A DNA stretch of 64,000 bases from Paenibacillus sp. Root444D2 (lineage in GTDB: Bacteria > Bacillota > Bacilli > Paenibacillales > NBRC-103111): contig NZ_LMEO01000034.1 in the NCBI RefSeq assembly GCF_001426375.1, positions 330,284-394,283 on the forward strand. Reading direction: 5' to 3'. Every line of letters starts with the position of its first letter. The first letter of the stretch is position 1. Shown here one piece after another: positions 17,652 to 27,364 of the stretch. The notes under the pieces are model-generated. The model was not told the origin of the DNA, did not search any database, and saw only the letters and a list, made by a program, of their open reading frames with translations. A program made the translations under genes and the position numbers.

Positions 17652-18419
17652 ATGTCGCATTATAAATTGCTAGCTTTGGATATGGACGGCACGCTGCTTA
17701 CTGACGATAAGCAGGTGACGGAAGAAACGAAGAAGTGGCTGCGTAAGGCAGTGGACCATGGGGTAACCGTCATGTTCTCCACGGGCCGGGGTGTGCAGAC
17801 GGCCAGCCATTTTTGGGAGGAGCTGGAGCTCGATTCCCCGATGGTCCTGTTAAACGGTGCGGAGATCTGGGAAGGGCCAGGCCGATTGATGGCCCGCACC
17901 CATTTGCCCCGCGAAACGGTTCGCCGGTTGCATGAGTTGGCTCTCCGCGAGGATGCGCATTTCTGGGGCTATTCCGTGGAGAGCTTGTCCAGCCGGCGTA
18001 ATTGGAGCGAAGAGCTGTTTGAAACCGACTGGATGAAGTTCGGCATGAAGCATGACGATTTGGCGGTAGTTGCGCGCATCCGTGAGGAGCTGCTCGGCTG
18101 GGGCGGGCTGGAGATTACTGCTTCCGCACCGGTCAATGTGGAGATCTCCGTCCAGGGGATCACCAAGGAAAGCGGCGTGCGGGAGGTTTGCCGACTGCTC
18201 GGCATCGACATGACGCAGGTCTTGGCGGTTGGAGACAGCGATAACGACGTGCTGATGCTGCAGGCGGCGGGGCTCGGCGTAGCGATGGGCAACGCCGAGG
18301 AGCACGTCAAGGCGATCGCCGATGCCGTTACCTCCTCCAACAATGAGGATGGTGTCGCCAAGGCGGTGCAAAAATTTATTTTCGGCTTGGACGTAGCCGA
18401 GTGTCGGTCGATTGTATAA
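17652..18419 (+). CDS. Cof-type HAD-superfamily phosphatase
   Basis: A 255-residue HAD hydrolase. The catalytic aspartates are D10 and D12 in LALDMDGTLL, and the late metal-binding motif is VGDSDNDVLML. The Cof/IIB cap domain lies between them. The start ATG 17652 follows a purine-rich stretch with GGAGGAG and GAGGAA; a longer frame overlapping the ROK gene end is unlikely. It comes 31 bases after the ROK gene and probably shares its transcript. Members remove phosphate from sugar phosphates or FMN; here a sugar phosphate of this pathway is plausible. Confidence 0.85.
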   Translation: MSHYKLLALDMDGTLLTDDKQVTEETKKWLRKAVDHGVTVMFSTGRGVQTASHFWEELELDSPMVLLNGAEIWEGPGRLMARTHLPRETVRRLHELALREDAHFWGYSVESLSSRRNWSEELFETDWMKFGMKHDDLAVVARIREELLGWGGLEITASAPVNVEISVQGITKESGVREVCRLLGIDMTQVLAVGDSDNDVLMLQAAGLGVAMGNAEEHVKAIADAVTSSNNEDGVAKAVQKFIFGLDVAECRSIV

Positions 18420-18535
18420 GGATCGGCACCGACGGGGGCTGGTGCCGGCTTAAAGGCAAGGCGAAAACAAAGCCAGTAAGCCATAAAAACCGGCTTGAGG
18501 TGGTAGGCCAAATGGCAAGTAATTTATTTTTAAGA

Positions 18536-18571
18536 AAGAAACCAGCAAACCCTTGAGTTTGCTGGTTTCTT
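18536..18571. terminator. Bidirectional terminator
   Basis: A perfect 15-bp stem (18536-18550 with 18557-18571) around a 6-base loop. On the minus strand it is followed by TTTCTT and a T-rich stretch, so it also fits the end of the decayed minus-strand frame at 18591. Confidence 0.8.
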
Positions 18572-18590
18572 GCACTTCAAAACTTATTTG

Positions 18591-18803
18591 TCACCCAACA
18601 CGTACTGGCCATTTCACAACAAAGACGGATTTGGGTAATCCCCACAAGCTAAACACAAGTGAAAAGATGCCCAGAAGAAAGACCACAAAGCGGTAATCCG
18701 ACAAATTAAATAGTAGAAGTTCGAAGATTTTCAGTAAAGCCTTCGCGTGCAGGATCGGATTTCCGCTCGAAAGATACTCACTGCATGTTGAGAATGTTTG
18801 AAT
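18591..18803 (-). pseudogene. Remnant of an unrecognised membrane protein
   Basis: Following a TGA at 18804-18806, a 70-codon open stretch ends at 18591. It contains a strongly hydrophobic segment (FVVFLLGIFSLVFSLWGLP), ends next to an intrinsic terminator and has no usable start codon near its beginning. It reads like the C-terminus of a lost membrane protein. I do not recognise the family. Confidence 0.4.
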
Positions 18804-18807
18804 TCAT

Positions 18808-18930
18808 TTACATGAGATACGGATATTTCCCCTCGATGAGTTGCCTGATTTCGATAAATTCGCTGGCTTCCTCACGCATTAGTGAGGTAATTACATACTG
18901 ATCGATTCCAACTTTCCTTTTATATACAAT
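18808..18930 (-). pseudogene. Second unrecognised protein remnant
   Basis: A second minus-strand frame just upstream gives about 40 residues ending in LIEGKYPYLM, with SLMREEASEFIEI in the middle. It looks protein-like but has no start, and it runs into the promoter of the plus-strand gene at 19009. It may be the end of another lost gene of the same former operon. Confidence 0.3.
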
Positions 18931-18938
18931 ATAAGTTC

Positions 18939-18966
18939 TTCAATCCTGCCATATTTTCTGTATAAT
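18939..18966 (+). promoter_or_regulatory. Probable sigma-A promoter of the membrane AraC gene
   Basis: A consensus TATAAT at 18961-18966 is preceded at 16 bases by TTCAAT (18939-18944). The predicted transcript start near 18973 leaves only about 15 bases before the ATG at 18988, which supports the later start at 19009. Confidence 0.5.
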
Positions 18967-19008
18967 GGTGGTGAAAGCAGTTACAACATGGCAATGAGGG
19001 GTAATCCA

Positions 19009-21327
19009 ATGAATCTTGCTCGAATCCGCTTCAACAAACGCAGTGTTATCGTCACGTGGCTCATATCTTATATTTCTGTACTTCTTATCCCGATTATCAT
19101 TAGCGGGATTCTATACGCAGCTGCCTGGCATGTTGTGGAATCGGAAGTCAACCGTGCGAACAAGTCAGCCCTAGAGCAGATGGAGCAAGCGATTGATAAT
19201 AGCCTTCGCGGTATTGAGCGGTTAAGCTTGGAAATCGCTTTAAGCAAGATGGTAACTGGTTTTATGAATACGGTGAAGCCATTGACCGATAGCGACTATT
19301 ACGATTTGGTTAGCATTGCCAACGATCTGCGGGTGTACCAGACAGCGAATGATTTTATTGAGCAAATCTATATCTACTACCGGAATAGCGACACGGTTAT
19401 ATCCACACGTGATCACACGAACAGCCGTATGTTGTTTGAAAAGATCCGCGAGAAAGACGGGATGAGCTACGAGGAGTGGGCGAAGTTTTTTGATAAGCCT
19501 TACATCCAGGAGTATGCCCCCATTACGTTTAGGGAAGACGGCCAGGCAGTCAAAGCTGTGATGTATGCCAAATCCGTCATACTCGCCAACCCAGATCATC
19601 CAGGCGCAGTCATTTTATTTGTCATTAAGGATTCCAAGCTGCTGGATAATATTCCATCCACGTCGGATAAAACCTCGATAGCGGTACTCGATAAGGAAAA
19701 CCGTCTAATTGCTTCAACTGGCTTTGAAGCTAGAACGGACTTTCTGGATTACAACAAACTTTCTAGCAAAAATGGGATGTTTATTAGCGAGGACTCCGGT
19801 AAAAGGGCAGCCGTTTCTTATATCACCTCAAGCAGCACAGGTTGGAAATACATTTCAACGATTCCCGCCGAATTATATGATGACAAGATGAAATACATGA
19901 AGAAGCTGATTTATGCCAGTGTAATCTTGAGCCTTATCATGGGGGGACTTGTCACTTATCTCTTTTTGAGAAAAAATTATAACCCAATCAACCTACTGAT
20001 TCGGAGCTTTTCTGTGAAATCAGGGATATCCTTTCATGAAGGCTCGAATGAATACGGATTTTTACAAGATGCGTTGAATAATACGTTTGCGGAAAAAGAA
20101 CAGATTGATAGGCGGCTGCATCAGCATCGTGATGCCATTCGTTCGCATTTTCTTCAGGGGCTGCTGAAAGGCCGTTTGGAACAAAATGTCCCGATACACG
20201 AATTGCTTGCTGCCCACGATATTCGTTTGGCTTCACCGTATTTTGCCGTTTTGTTATTTCACATCGAGCATTTCGGCAAGTTTGAGATTGACGAGTATGC
20301 CGCTCCTGAGAAAGTGAGAATGCTGCATTTCATTATTATGAATGTCGCTGAAGAAGTGATCGGTCATCACAATCAAGCCTTCATTACGGAAGTAGACAAT
20401 ATGCAAGCGTGCATCGTAAATTTCGGGACAGATCCGGATTCGCAAGAGTTGAAGCGTATTGCCGATCAGGTGAAATCATTCTTATTAGAACATTTCCATG
20501 TCCATTTGACTGTGGCGATCAGCGGCATCCATCAGGAGCTGTATGGGATCCCACCAGCTTACCAGCAAACCTTGGCAGCCTTAGAGTACCGACTCGTTAT
20601 GGGGAGCGGGGAAATTATTGGGTACGATGATTTACCGAGTTCAGAAACGGTTAGGCAATCCAGAAGTTACTACTATCCATTACCTGTAGAGCATCAGCTG
20701 ATCAATTTTGTGAAATCAGGGGATTTTGAAAAATCGAGTGCAATTATCGACGAAATCATCGAGATTAACGTATCGGACGCGTCCTTGTCCGTTCCGCTCG
20801 CCAAGTGTCTCATGTTTGATTTGATAAGTACGCTGCTAAAAACGATGGATGAAATCGGTACGAGCAGCAATAATCGAGCGTTAATCGTAAAAACGGACCC
20901 AATCGACCGATTGATGAGCAGTTCAACCATCAAAGAAATGAAGGTACAGATTCGAGAAGTGCTGAGTCAGGTGTGCCAATTCATTCAAGAGGACCGTGGG
21001 CAGGATCACAACCAACTTAGCCAACAGGTAATGGAATATGTCAAAAGCAATTACGCTGAGGAGAATCTGAACATCTCCATGGTAGGCGATAAGTTCGGGT
21101 TAACGCCTTCCTATTTATCCAAACAGTTCAAAGCACAGACGGGTGAAGCCTTGCTTGATTTTATTAGCAGAACCCGATTAGAAGAAGCCAAGCGGCTGCT
21201 TTCTCTTCAAGTCTTATCTGTCACGGACATTGCGAAAAAAGTCGGATACTCGGACATGAATACGTTCAATCGGATTTTCAAGAAATTTGAGGGCATTACT
21301 CCAGGCAAATATAAGGATATTCAATGA
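19009..21327 (+). CDS. Membrane-bound AraC-family regulator with extracellular sensor
   Basis: The 772-residue protein starts at ATG 19009, with GAGGGGT at 18996-19002. One helix near the N-terminus (VIVTWLISYISVLLIPIIIS) and a second near residues 300-325 enclose an extracellular Cache-like sensor. A cytoplasmic linker and a C-terminal AraC domain follow (FGLTPSYLSKQFKAQTG and DMNTFNRIFKKFEGITP). This layout is common in Paenibacillus, where the regulator senses glycans outside the cell and activates the next operon. It precedes the LplABC-type transporter and the GH95-like gene by about 200 bases. Confidence 0.9.
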   Translation: MNLARIRFNKRSVIVTWLISYISVLLIPIIISGILYAAAWHVVESEVNRANKSALEQMEQAIDNSLRGIERLSLEIALSKMVTGFMNTVKPLTDSDYYDLVSIANDLRVYQTANDFIEQIYIYYRNSDTVISTRDHTNSRMLFEKIREKDGMSYEEWAKFFDKPYIQEYAPITFREDGQAVKAVMYAKSVILANPDHPGAVILFVIKDSKLLDNIPSTSDKTSIAVLDKENRLIASTGFEARTDFLDYNKLSSKNGMFISEDSGKRAAVSYITSSSTGWKYISTIPAELYDDKMKYMKKLIYASVILSLIMGGLVTYLFLRKNYNPINLLIRSFSVKSGISFHEGSNEYGFLQDALNNTFAEKEQIDRRLHQHRDAIRSHFLQGLLKGRLEQNVPIHELLAAHDIRLASPYFAVLLFHIEHFGKFEIDEYAAPEKVRMLHFIIMNVAEEVIGHHNQAFITEVDNMQACIVNFGTDPDSQELKRIADQVKSFLLEHFHVHLTVAISGIHQELYGIPPAYQQTLAALEYRLVMGSGEIIGYDDLPSSETVRQSRSYYYPLPVEHQLINFVKSGDFEKSSAIIDEIIEINVSDASLSVPLAKCLMFDLISTLLKTMDEIGTSSNNRALIVKTDPIDRLMSSSTIKEMKVQIREVLSQVCQFIQEDRGQDHNQLSQQVMEYVKSNYAEENLNISMVGDKFGLTPSYLSKQFKAQTGEALLDFISRTRLEEAKRLLSLQVLSVTDIAKKVGYSDMNTFNRIFKKFEGITPGKYKDIQ

Positions 21328-21334
21328 CATGAAA

Positions 21335-21376
21335 GAAGCCGTACAAGCATGCTTGCGCGGCTTTTCCGTTTTTACA
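21335..21376 (+). terminator. Intrinsic terminator after the AraC gene
   Basis: AAGCCG (21336-21341) pairs with CGGCTT (21358-21363), with an inner CAAGCATGCTTG stem, followed by TTTTCCGTTTTT. Confidence 0.8.
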
Positions 21377-21523
21377 TAGCGATTGCGTAAATTGAAGGTT
21401 GATTATTATCGATTTTAATGATGCAGTTTCGGTTTTAACGATATCCGATTCATGGTTTTCGTTACATAATGAAACCACGGTGCACCGAAGTGCCTAGAAG
21501 CAATTCATCTGAGGGGGATTTAC

Positions 21524-23158
21524 ATGGGAAAATATGTGAACAAGAAGTCTTTTAGTATGGCATTAAGCGTTGTAGTGGCATCTAGTGTGTTCGTTGGTTG
21601 TTCCAAACAAGAGGCAGGTGTGAGCACGACTTCACCTAAAGCATCTGCTGCCCCAACAGCGGCTGGAGCTAAGTATCCAATTAGTACGCAAGAAACGTTA
21701 ACGTCTTGGGAACAGATCGACACCAACTTGGCATCTTTTGTTCCTAATCTGGCGGAATCGCCGTTCGGCTTGCAGCTTGAAAAAGAAACCGGTGTGAAAG
21801 TGAAGTATACACATCCGGCTGACGGGCAATCGAAGGAGCAGTTTAATCTAATGATTGCATCCAATAAATTACCGGATGTTATTGAATATAATTGGGGCGG
21901 AGGCGGGACTGCCGCTTATCCAGGCGGACCCGAGAAAGCGATTGCCGATAAAGTCATTCTTCCACTCAATGATTTGATCGACAAGAATGCGCCGAACTTA
22001 AAGAAATTGCTTCAGCAGGACAAGGAATTAGACAAGATGATCAAAACGGACAGCGGCAAATATTACGCATTTCCGATGATTCGTCCTGATAATGGGTTAG
22101 TGTTCCGAGGGCCAATGATACGCAAGGACTGGCTGGATGAATTGAACCTGCAGGTTCCTACGACGATCGATGAATGGTATACGGTGTTAAAAGCTTTCAA
22201 AGAAAAGAAAGGCGCAACCGCACCATTTACCGCCCAGTATACCAGTGAGCTGAACATCCAGGACGCATTCATTGGCGCTTTCAAAACGGCTAATCGGTTC
22301 TATATCGATGATCAAGGAAAGGTGAAATACGGTCCAATCGATCCGCAGTTTAAAGATGCTTTGACTCTGCTGCGTAAATGGTATGCGGAAGGATTGTTTG
22401 ATAAAGACTTTGCACTTAATACGGATTCCAAAGCGTTGGACAACAAATTAATGAGTGACAGTGCGGGAGCAACCGTAGGTTTATTAAGCGGAGGCATGGG
22501 TAGATGGATGGATACTGGGAAAAAGAAAAACCCGAAATTCCAACTAGTTGCAGCTCCATATCCGACTTTGAAGCAAGGGGAACGCGCTTTTATCGGTCAG
22601 CGTGATTTCAAGTACAATCCGGTTGCCAGTAAAGCCGTGTCAGGCGATTCGAAGAACGCTGAGCTCGCGGTTAAATGGATGGATTATGCTTATGGTGAAA
22701 AAGGCAGCTTGTTATTCAACTTCGGTATTGAAGGCGAAAGCTACAAGATGGAAAACAATGTCCCTAAATTTAGCGAGAAAATTACAAAAAATGAGAAGTT
22801 TAATCTTCAACAAATGGTATCACAGTATACGAAGCCGAATGGTCCTTTTCTAGGTGACTCCCGAAAAAGCTTCAATACGTTCAAGGAGCAGGACGAAGCG
22901 ATTAAAATTTGGGGTGAAACGGATGCAGCCAAGCATGTTATGCCGCTTTTCATTACACCAACAATAGACGAAAGCAAGGAAGTTGCCAAATTGAACACAG
23001 CGATTTCGAGCTATAAAGAAGAAATGTTCGTGAAATTCATTATGGGCAAGGAACCCATCGAGAAGTTCGATGAGTACGTAAAACGCATTAATGAAATGGG
23101 TATCGATAAGGTCACAAAAATCTATCAGGATGCGCTTGACCGCTATAACAAAAGATAA
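21524..23158 (+). CDS. Sugar ABC transporter substrate-binding lipoprotein, LplA type
   Basis: This 544-residue lipoprotein has its lipidated cysteine at C26 (FVGC) and the longer build typical of LplA-like binding proteins. GAGGGGG precedes the ATG. It should bind the oligosaccharide sensed by the upstream regulator and pass it to the two permeases that follow. A very stable hairpin at 23176-23231 separates it from them. The neighbouring GH95-like enzyme and esterase point to a decorated plant polysaccharide fragment as substrate. Confidence 0.92.
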   Translation: MGKYVNKKSFSMALSVVVASSVFVGCSKQEAGVSTTSPKASAAPTAAGAKYPISTQETLTSWEQIDTNLASFVPNLAESPFGLQLEKETGVKVKYTHPADGQSKEQFNLMIASNKLPDVIEYNWGGGGTAAYPGGPEKAIADKVILPLNDLIDKNAPNLKKLLQQDKELDKMIKTDSGKYYAFPMIRPDNGLVFRGPMIRKDWLDELNLQVPTTIDEWYTVLKAFKEKKGATAPFTAQYTSELNIQDAFIGAFKTANRFYIDDQGKVKYGPIDPQFKDALTLLRKWYAEGLFDKDFALNTDSKALDNKLMSDSAGATVGLLSGGMGRWMDTGKKKNPKFQLVAAPYPTLKQGERAFIGQRDFKYNPVASKAVSGDSKNAELAVKWMDYAYGEKGSLLFNFGIEGESYKMENNVPKFSEKITKNEKFNLQQMVSQYTKPNGPFLGDSRKSFNTFKEQDEAIKIWGETDAAKHVMPLFITPTIDESKEVAKLNTAISSYKEEMFVKFIMGKEPIEKFDEYVKRINEMGIDKVTKIYQDALDRYNKR

Positions 23159-23175
23159 CACCTTTTGGGCATCTT

Positions 23176-23231
23176 GCAGGTGAATACGGAATCATAAGCC
23201 AGCCTTTGGTAAGTGGCTTGTATTCACCTGC
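23176..23231 (+). other. Large intercistronic stem-loop
   Basis: GCAGGTGAATAC (23176-23187) pairs perfectly with GTATTCACCTGC (23220-23231), and an inner AAGCCA/TGGCTT stem extends it. There is no T-run, so it is more likely an mRNA-stabilising or processing structure than a terminator. Confidence 0.75.
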
Positions 23232-23267
23232 ATGGAATTAGCCCGAGGATAGAGAGGGAGCAGAGAA

Positions 23268-24224
23268 ATGAACACAATCAGTCCTGAAACGGTCAGTACC
23301 TTCATACCGAAAAAGAGATCCCGAATAGGGATATTGATCGATATTCGTAAAAATAAACTGCTTTATGTGATGCTCTTTCCCGTGCTGCTTTATTATGTAA
23401 TCTTCCATTATGGACCGATGTATGGTGCTATTATCGCCTTTAAGGATTTTTCTCCACGCCTTGGCATTTGGGGGAGCGATTGGGTAGGCTTTGAGCATTT
23501 TCAAGCATTCTTCACTGGGCCGTATTTCTGGAGGACAATAAAAAACACAGTACTTATCAGCTTCTATCAGCTATTGTTCGGATTCCCGGCACCGATCGTG
23601 CTAGCGCTTCTTCTCAATGAAGTGAGACATGCCTTATTTAAACGCACGGTTCAGACCATTACGTATATGCCTCATTTCATTTCACTAGTTGTCATCTGCG
23701 GCATCATCAAAGATTTCACCGTTAGCGACGGCGTCATGAATGACATCATTGTCTTTTTCGGCGGGGAACGGACGACATTTTTACTTGAACCGAGCTTTTT
23801 CCGTTCCGTTTATGTAGCTTCAGGCGTGTGGCAGCATATCGGGTGGGGAACGATTATCTTCTTGGCAGCTTTGACCGGCATTGATCAGGAGCAATATGAA
23901 GCGGCTAAAATAGACGGCGCAGGCAGGTGGAAGCAGATGATGAATGTGACGCTTCCCGGCTTAATGCCGACGATCATCATTCTGCTCATTTTGGAGATTG
24001 GAAGAATGATGAATGTCGGGTTCGAAAAGATCATTTTGCTTTATAATCCAGGCACATATGAAACGGCGGATGTCATATCTTCTTACGTGTACCGGGTTGG
24101 TTTACAAGACTTCAATTATAGCTTCAGCTCCGCGGTTGGCTTGTTTAATTCGATGATCAATTTTATTCTGCTCATTTGTTCCAACTGGTTAAGCCGAAAA
24201 TTAAATGATACTAGCTTATGGTAG
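23268..24224 (+). CDS. Sugar ABC transporter permease, LplB type
   Basis: A 318-residue permease with six helices and the EAA loop YEAAKIDGAGRWKQMMNVTLPG. The N-terminal FPVLLYYVIFHYGPMYGAII stretch is the usual start of LplB-like proteins. GAGGGAG precedes the ATG. It forms the membrane channel with the next gene. Confidence 0.92.
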   Translation: MNTISPETVSTFIPKKRSRIGILIDIRKNKLLYVMLFPVLLYYVIFHYGPMYGAIIAFKDFSPRLGIWGSDWVGFEHFQAFFTGPYFWRTIKNTVLISFYQLLFGFPAPIVLALLLNEVRHALFKRTVQTITYMPHFISLVVICGIIKDFTVSDGVMNDIIVFFGGERTTFLLEPSFFRSVYVASGVWQHIGWGTIIFLAALTGIDQEQYEAAKIDGAGRWKQMMNVTLPGLMPTIIILLILEIGRMMNVGFEKIILLYNPGTYETADVISSYVYRVGLQDFNYSFSSAVGLFNSMINFILLICSNWLSRKLNDTSLW

Positions 24225-24239
24225 AAAGGAGGTATAATC

Positions 24240-25118
24240 ATGCTGAACCGGGCAACATTGTCAGAAAAAAGCTTTGATTCTATCAATGTGATTTTCTTGA
24301 CATTCTTGATGATCATTACGATATATCCAATCGTTTATGTCGCGTTTGCCTCTATTAGTGACGCTGGAGCTCTGATGGCGCACAAAGGCATTTTATGGCG
24401 GCCGCTCGGATTTTCACTGGATGCTTACACGAACGTGTTTCGAAACCCCATGATCCTGAAAGGATACGGGAATACGTTTTTTGTTGTGCTGGTGGGTCTG
24501 TTTCTCAACATTGTACTTACAGCTTTTGGGGCTTATGCGTTATCAAGGAAAAGCTTAGCCTACCGTAAACCGCTTTTGCTGTTTATCGTGTTTACCATGT
24601 TTTTCAGCGGTGGACTAATTCCTCTCTATTTGACGATTAAAGGAGTTGGACTCGTTGATTCGTTATGGGCGCTCATTATTCCTCAAGCGATTAACACATT
24701 TAATCTTATTCTGATGAAAACTGCGTTCGAAGCGATTCCGGATGCGTTGGAGGAGTCGGCCAAAATAGACGGCGCGAATGACTTTGTCATTTTGTTCCGG
24801 ATCATTTTGCCGCTTTCCATGCCGGTTATTGCCGTTATGTTGTTGTATTATGGTGTCAGTCATTGGAATTCTTGGTTCAATGCAATGATTTTCTTGCAGG
24901 ACCGGTCACTCTATCCGCTGCAGCTCGTCCTCCGAGAAGTTTTGCTCCAAGGGGAAGCAAGCTCAAACTTAGGGGCCTCGGACGGCGCCTCGGCAATGCT
25001 CTCGGTTACGTTGAAATATGCGACTATTATTGTGGCAACGGTACCGATTCTGCTTGTTTATCCCTTTCTCCAAAAATATTTCGTTAAAGGCGCTCTGATT
25101 GGAGCGATAAAAGGATAG
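24240..25118 (+). CDS. Sugar ABC transporter permease, LplC/YtcP type
   Basis: A 292-residue permease with the EAA motif EESAKIDGANDFVILFRIILP and the GVSHWNSWFNAMIF segment typical of YtcP-like proteins. It begins 15 bases after the previous stop, behind AAAGGAGGT. Confidence 0.92.
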   Translation: MLNRATLSEKSFDSINVIFLTFLMIITIYPIVYVAFASISDAGALMAHKGILWRPLGFSLDAYTNVFRNPMILKGYGNTFFVVLVGLFLNIVLTAFGAYALSRKSLAYRKPLLLFIVFTMFFSGGLIPLYLTIKGVGLVDSLWALIIPQAINTFNLILMKTAFEAIPDALEESAKIDGANDFVILFRIILPLSMPVIAVMLLYYGVSHWNSWFNAMIFLQDRSLYPLQLVLREVLLQGEASSNLGASDGASAMLSVTLKYATIIVATVPILLVYPFLQKYFVKGALIGAIKG

Positions 25119-25133
25119 GGGAGGCTGCTTGCA

Positions 25134-27332
25134 ATGAATGATATGGAATGGGAACATTTTATGGCCGACAATGATATGGAATGGGTTGTAAAGCCAGTCA
25201 GTTGGGATGAAGGGGCCTTCATTGGTAATGGCTCGATCGGCGCGATGGTGTATGGGGAGGAAAATGCGAAGAAACGGCACGTGCTCCGTTTTGTCACAGG
25301 ACGCACAGATGTGACGGCAAACCGGACCGACAAACCCGGCTTCCCTCCACGCGTGCCCATAGGTGAGCTTGACCTCGAGATGGAAGGTATGATTTATCAT
25401 CCGACAAGCATGCGGGTAGACTTATGGAACGCGGAGCTTCGTGCTAATTTGACGACGACCCGGGGCGTGGTAAAGCTTCGTTCCATTGTCCATAGCGAGG
25501 AACCGGTCATGGCCATCGAGATGGAGACATCAGAAGGGGAGCGTGGTACTCAGTTTGCGTGGTACGCCTACCCGGAAGTTGATCACGTGCTGAAGAATGC
25601 GGATGGCTTTAATTTAAATCAATATATACCTGCAACTGATGTGGTAAAAACGGTTAGAGATACGGTGAACCTTTGCATTCAGCGATATTCAGGCGAGGAT
25701 GGCTGTGTAACTGCCTGGAAGGAAGTGCAAGTGTCGCTGAATCGCCGAGTTTGCTTCCTTTCCGTTATTAATGGGCATGATGAAGCTGCGGTTGATAAAG
25801 CGGTGAAAGCGGTTGTTCAAGCCATTAGCGTTGATTTCGATGCATGGGTGGGCGTTCACCGCCTTTGGTGGCACAACTATTATCGGCAAAGCTTCGTCTC
25901 GGTTCCGGATGGGCGGCTCCAAAGCTTCTATTGGATACAAATGTATAAATTGGCTTCTGCCACGCGTGCGGATCATCCATTGATTGATAATCAAGGCCCA
26001 TGGCTAACTTCAACGCCATGGCCTGGTGTTTGGTTCAATATGAATGTGCAAATGAGTTACTCACCGGTGTATACCGCAAATAGACTGGACATAGGGATGT
26101 CGCTTGTTCGCGCATTAGACGAAAACAGGGAAAATCTAATAACCAATGTTTCGGAGTCCTACAGGCATGATTCCTCAGGACTTGGTCGCAGCTGCAGCTA
26201 TGATTTGCGGGCCAAGGTAGATGATGAAGTAGGGAATTTGAACTGGATTTGTCATAATGTTTGGCGCCAGTATCGGTATAGCATGGATGATGAGATGCTG
26301 AAAACCATCTTATTTCCTCTTTTGCGCAGAAGCGTGAACTATTATCTTCACATTCTTGAAGAAGGCGATGACGGTTGTCTGCATCTTCCGCCTACCATTT
26401 CACCTGAATATGGCTCGTTTATGAAAACGAAGGTGCGCGACGCGCATTACGATCTTGCTTTGCTGCGCTGGGGCTGTCTGACCCTTTTGGAAATATGCCA
26501 GCGGCTGACGGTGGAAGATCCGCTTACCGGGAAATGGAAGGAAGTTCTGGAAAGACTGACTCCGTTACCTGTAGATGAGACGGGATTTATGATTGGACAT
26601 GACATGCCTCTAGCATACGGTCACCGACATTTCAGTCATCTGCTTGCGATTTTTCCACTTCATTTGATCGGCTGCGATAAGGAAGAGGACCGGAAGCTGA
26701 TCGCAACCTCGCTTCGTCATTGGATCGGAAAGGAAGGCGACTTACGCGGCTTCAGCCTTACTGGGGCGGCTTCTATAGCAGCTATTCTCGGCTCAGGAGA
26801 TGAGGCATTGCTTTATTTGCAATCGTTGATGTTGATCTTGAAACCGAATACAATGTATAAAGAAGCAGGGCCTGTCATCGAGACGCCCCTCGCCGGTGCA
26901 GAAGCAATCCACGACATGCTGCTTCAAAGCTGGGGCGGCAAGATACGCGTATTCCCAGCTGTGCCGGGCGAGTGGCAAGATGCGTCTTTCGAAAATTTGC
27001 GAACTGAAGGAGCTTTCTTAATCAGCGCGGTACGTCGTGATGGTGAAACCCAAATGATTCGAGTGAAGAGTTTGGCTGGGGAGCCGTGTATCATCAAGAC
27101 AGGCTGGACCGGTGTAATTCACTGGACGATATCCGGAACCAGAGTTGCCGAGCATACCGTCTATGTAGAAGCGGGTGAAGACGAAATCATTTTGGATTTG
27201 AACAAGGGGGATGAAGCGATTCTTTCCCGAGGTACGGAGATGCCTGACTGGCGGATCTTTCCCGTGGAATCACCGCGAAAGGTTGCCCGCTATTTCGGCG
27301 GACATAAGCCTTGGCGTCTTTACGGATTTTAA
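25134..27332 (+). CDS. GH95-like glycoside hydrolase (alpha-L-fucosidase family)
   Basis: This 732-residue enzyme has an N-terminal beta domain (about 15-260, with EGAFIGNGSIGAMVYGEE) and an (alpha/alpha)6 barrel, then a short C-terminal beta part. The stretch HLPPTISPEYG in the barrel is a hallmark of the GH95 region, and the late HRHFSHL segment also fits. No signal peptide is seen, so it should act in the cytoplasm on imported oligosaccharides. GH95 enzymes remove alpha-L-fucose or alpha-L-galactose. It follows the permease by 15 bases and is clearly in the same operon. Substrate specificity is inferred. Confidence 0.75.
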   Translation: MNDMEWEHFMADNDMEWVVKPVSWDEGAFIGNGSIGAMVYGEENAKKRHVLRFVTGRTDVTANRTDKPGFPPRVPIGELDLEMEGMIYHPTSMRVDLWNAELRANLTTTRGVVKLRSIVHSEEPVMAIEMETSEGERGTQFAWYAYPEVDHVLKNADGFNLNQYIPATDVVKTVRDTVNLCIQRYSGEDGCVTAWKEVQVSLNRRVCFLSVINGHDEAAVDKAVKAVVQAISVDFDAWVGVHRLWWHNYYRQSFVSVPDGRLQSFYWIQMYKLASATRADHPLIDNQGPWLTSTPWPGVWFNMNVQMSYSPVYTANRLDIGMSLVRALDENRENLITNVSESYRHDSSGLGRSCSYDLRAKVDDEVGNLNWICHNVWRQYRYSMDDEMLKTILFPLLRRSVNYYLHILEEGDDGCLHLPPTISPEYGSFMKTKVRDAHYDLALLRWGCLTLLEICQRLTVEDPLTGKWKEVLERLTPLPVDETGFMIGHDMPLAYGHRHFSHLLAIFPLHLIGCDKEEDRKLIATSLRHWIGKEGDLRGFSLTGAASIAAILGSGDEALLYLQSLMLILKPNTMYKEAGPVIETPLAGAEAIHDMLLQSWGGKIRVFPAVPGEWQDASFENLRTEGAFLISAVRRDGETQMIRVKSLAGEPCIIKTGWTGVIHWTISGTRVAEHTVYVEAGEDEIILDLNKGDEAILSRGTEMPDWRIFPVESPRKVARYFGGHKPWRLYGF

Positions 27333-27364
27333 AATGGTTAAATTCAAAGTAGGAGGATGTGCAA

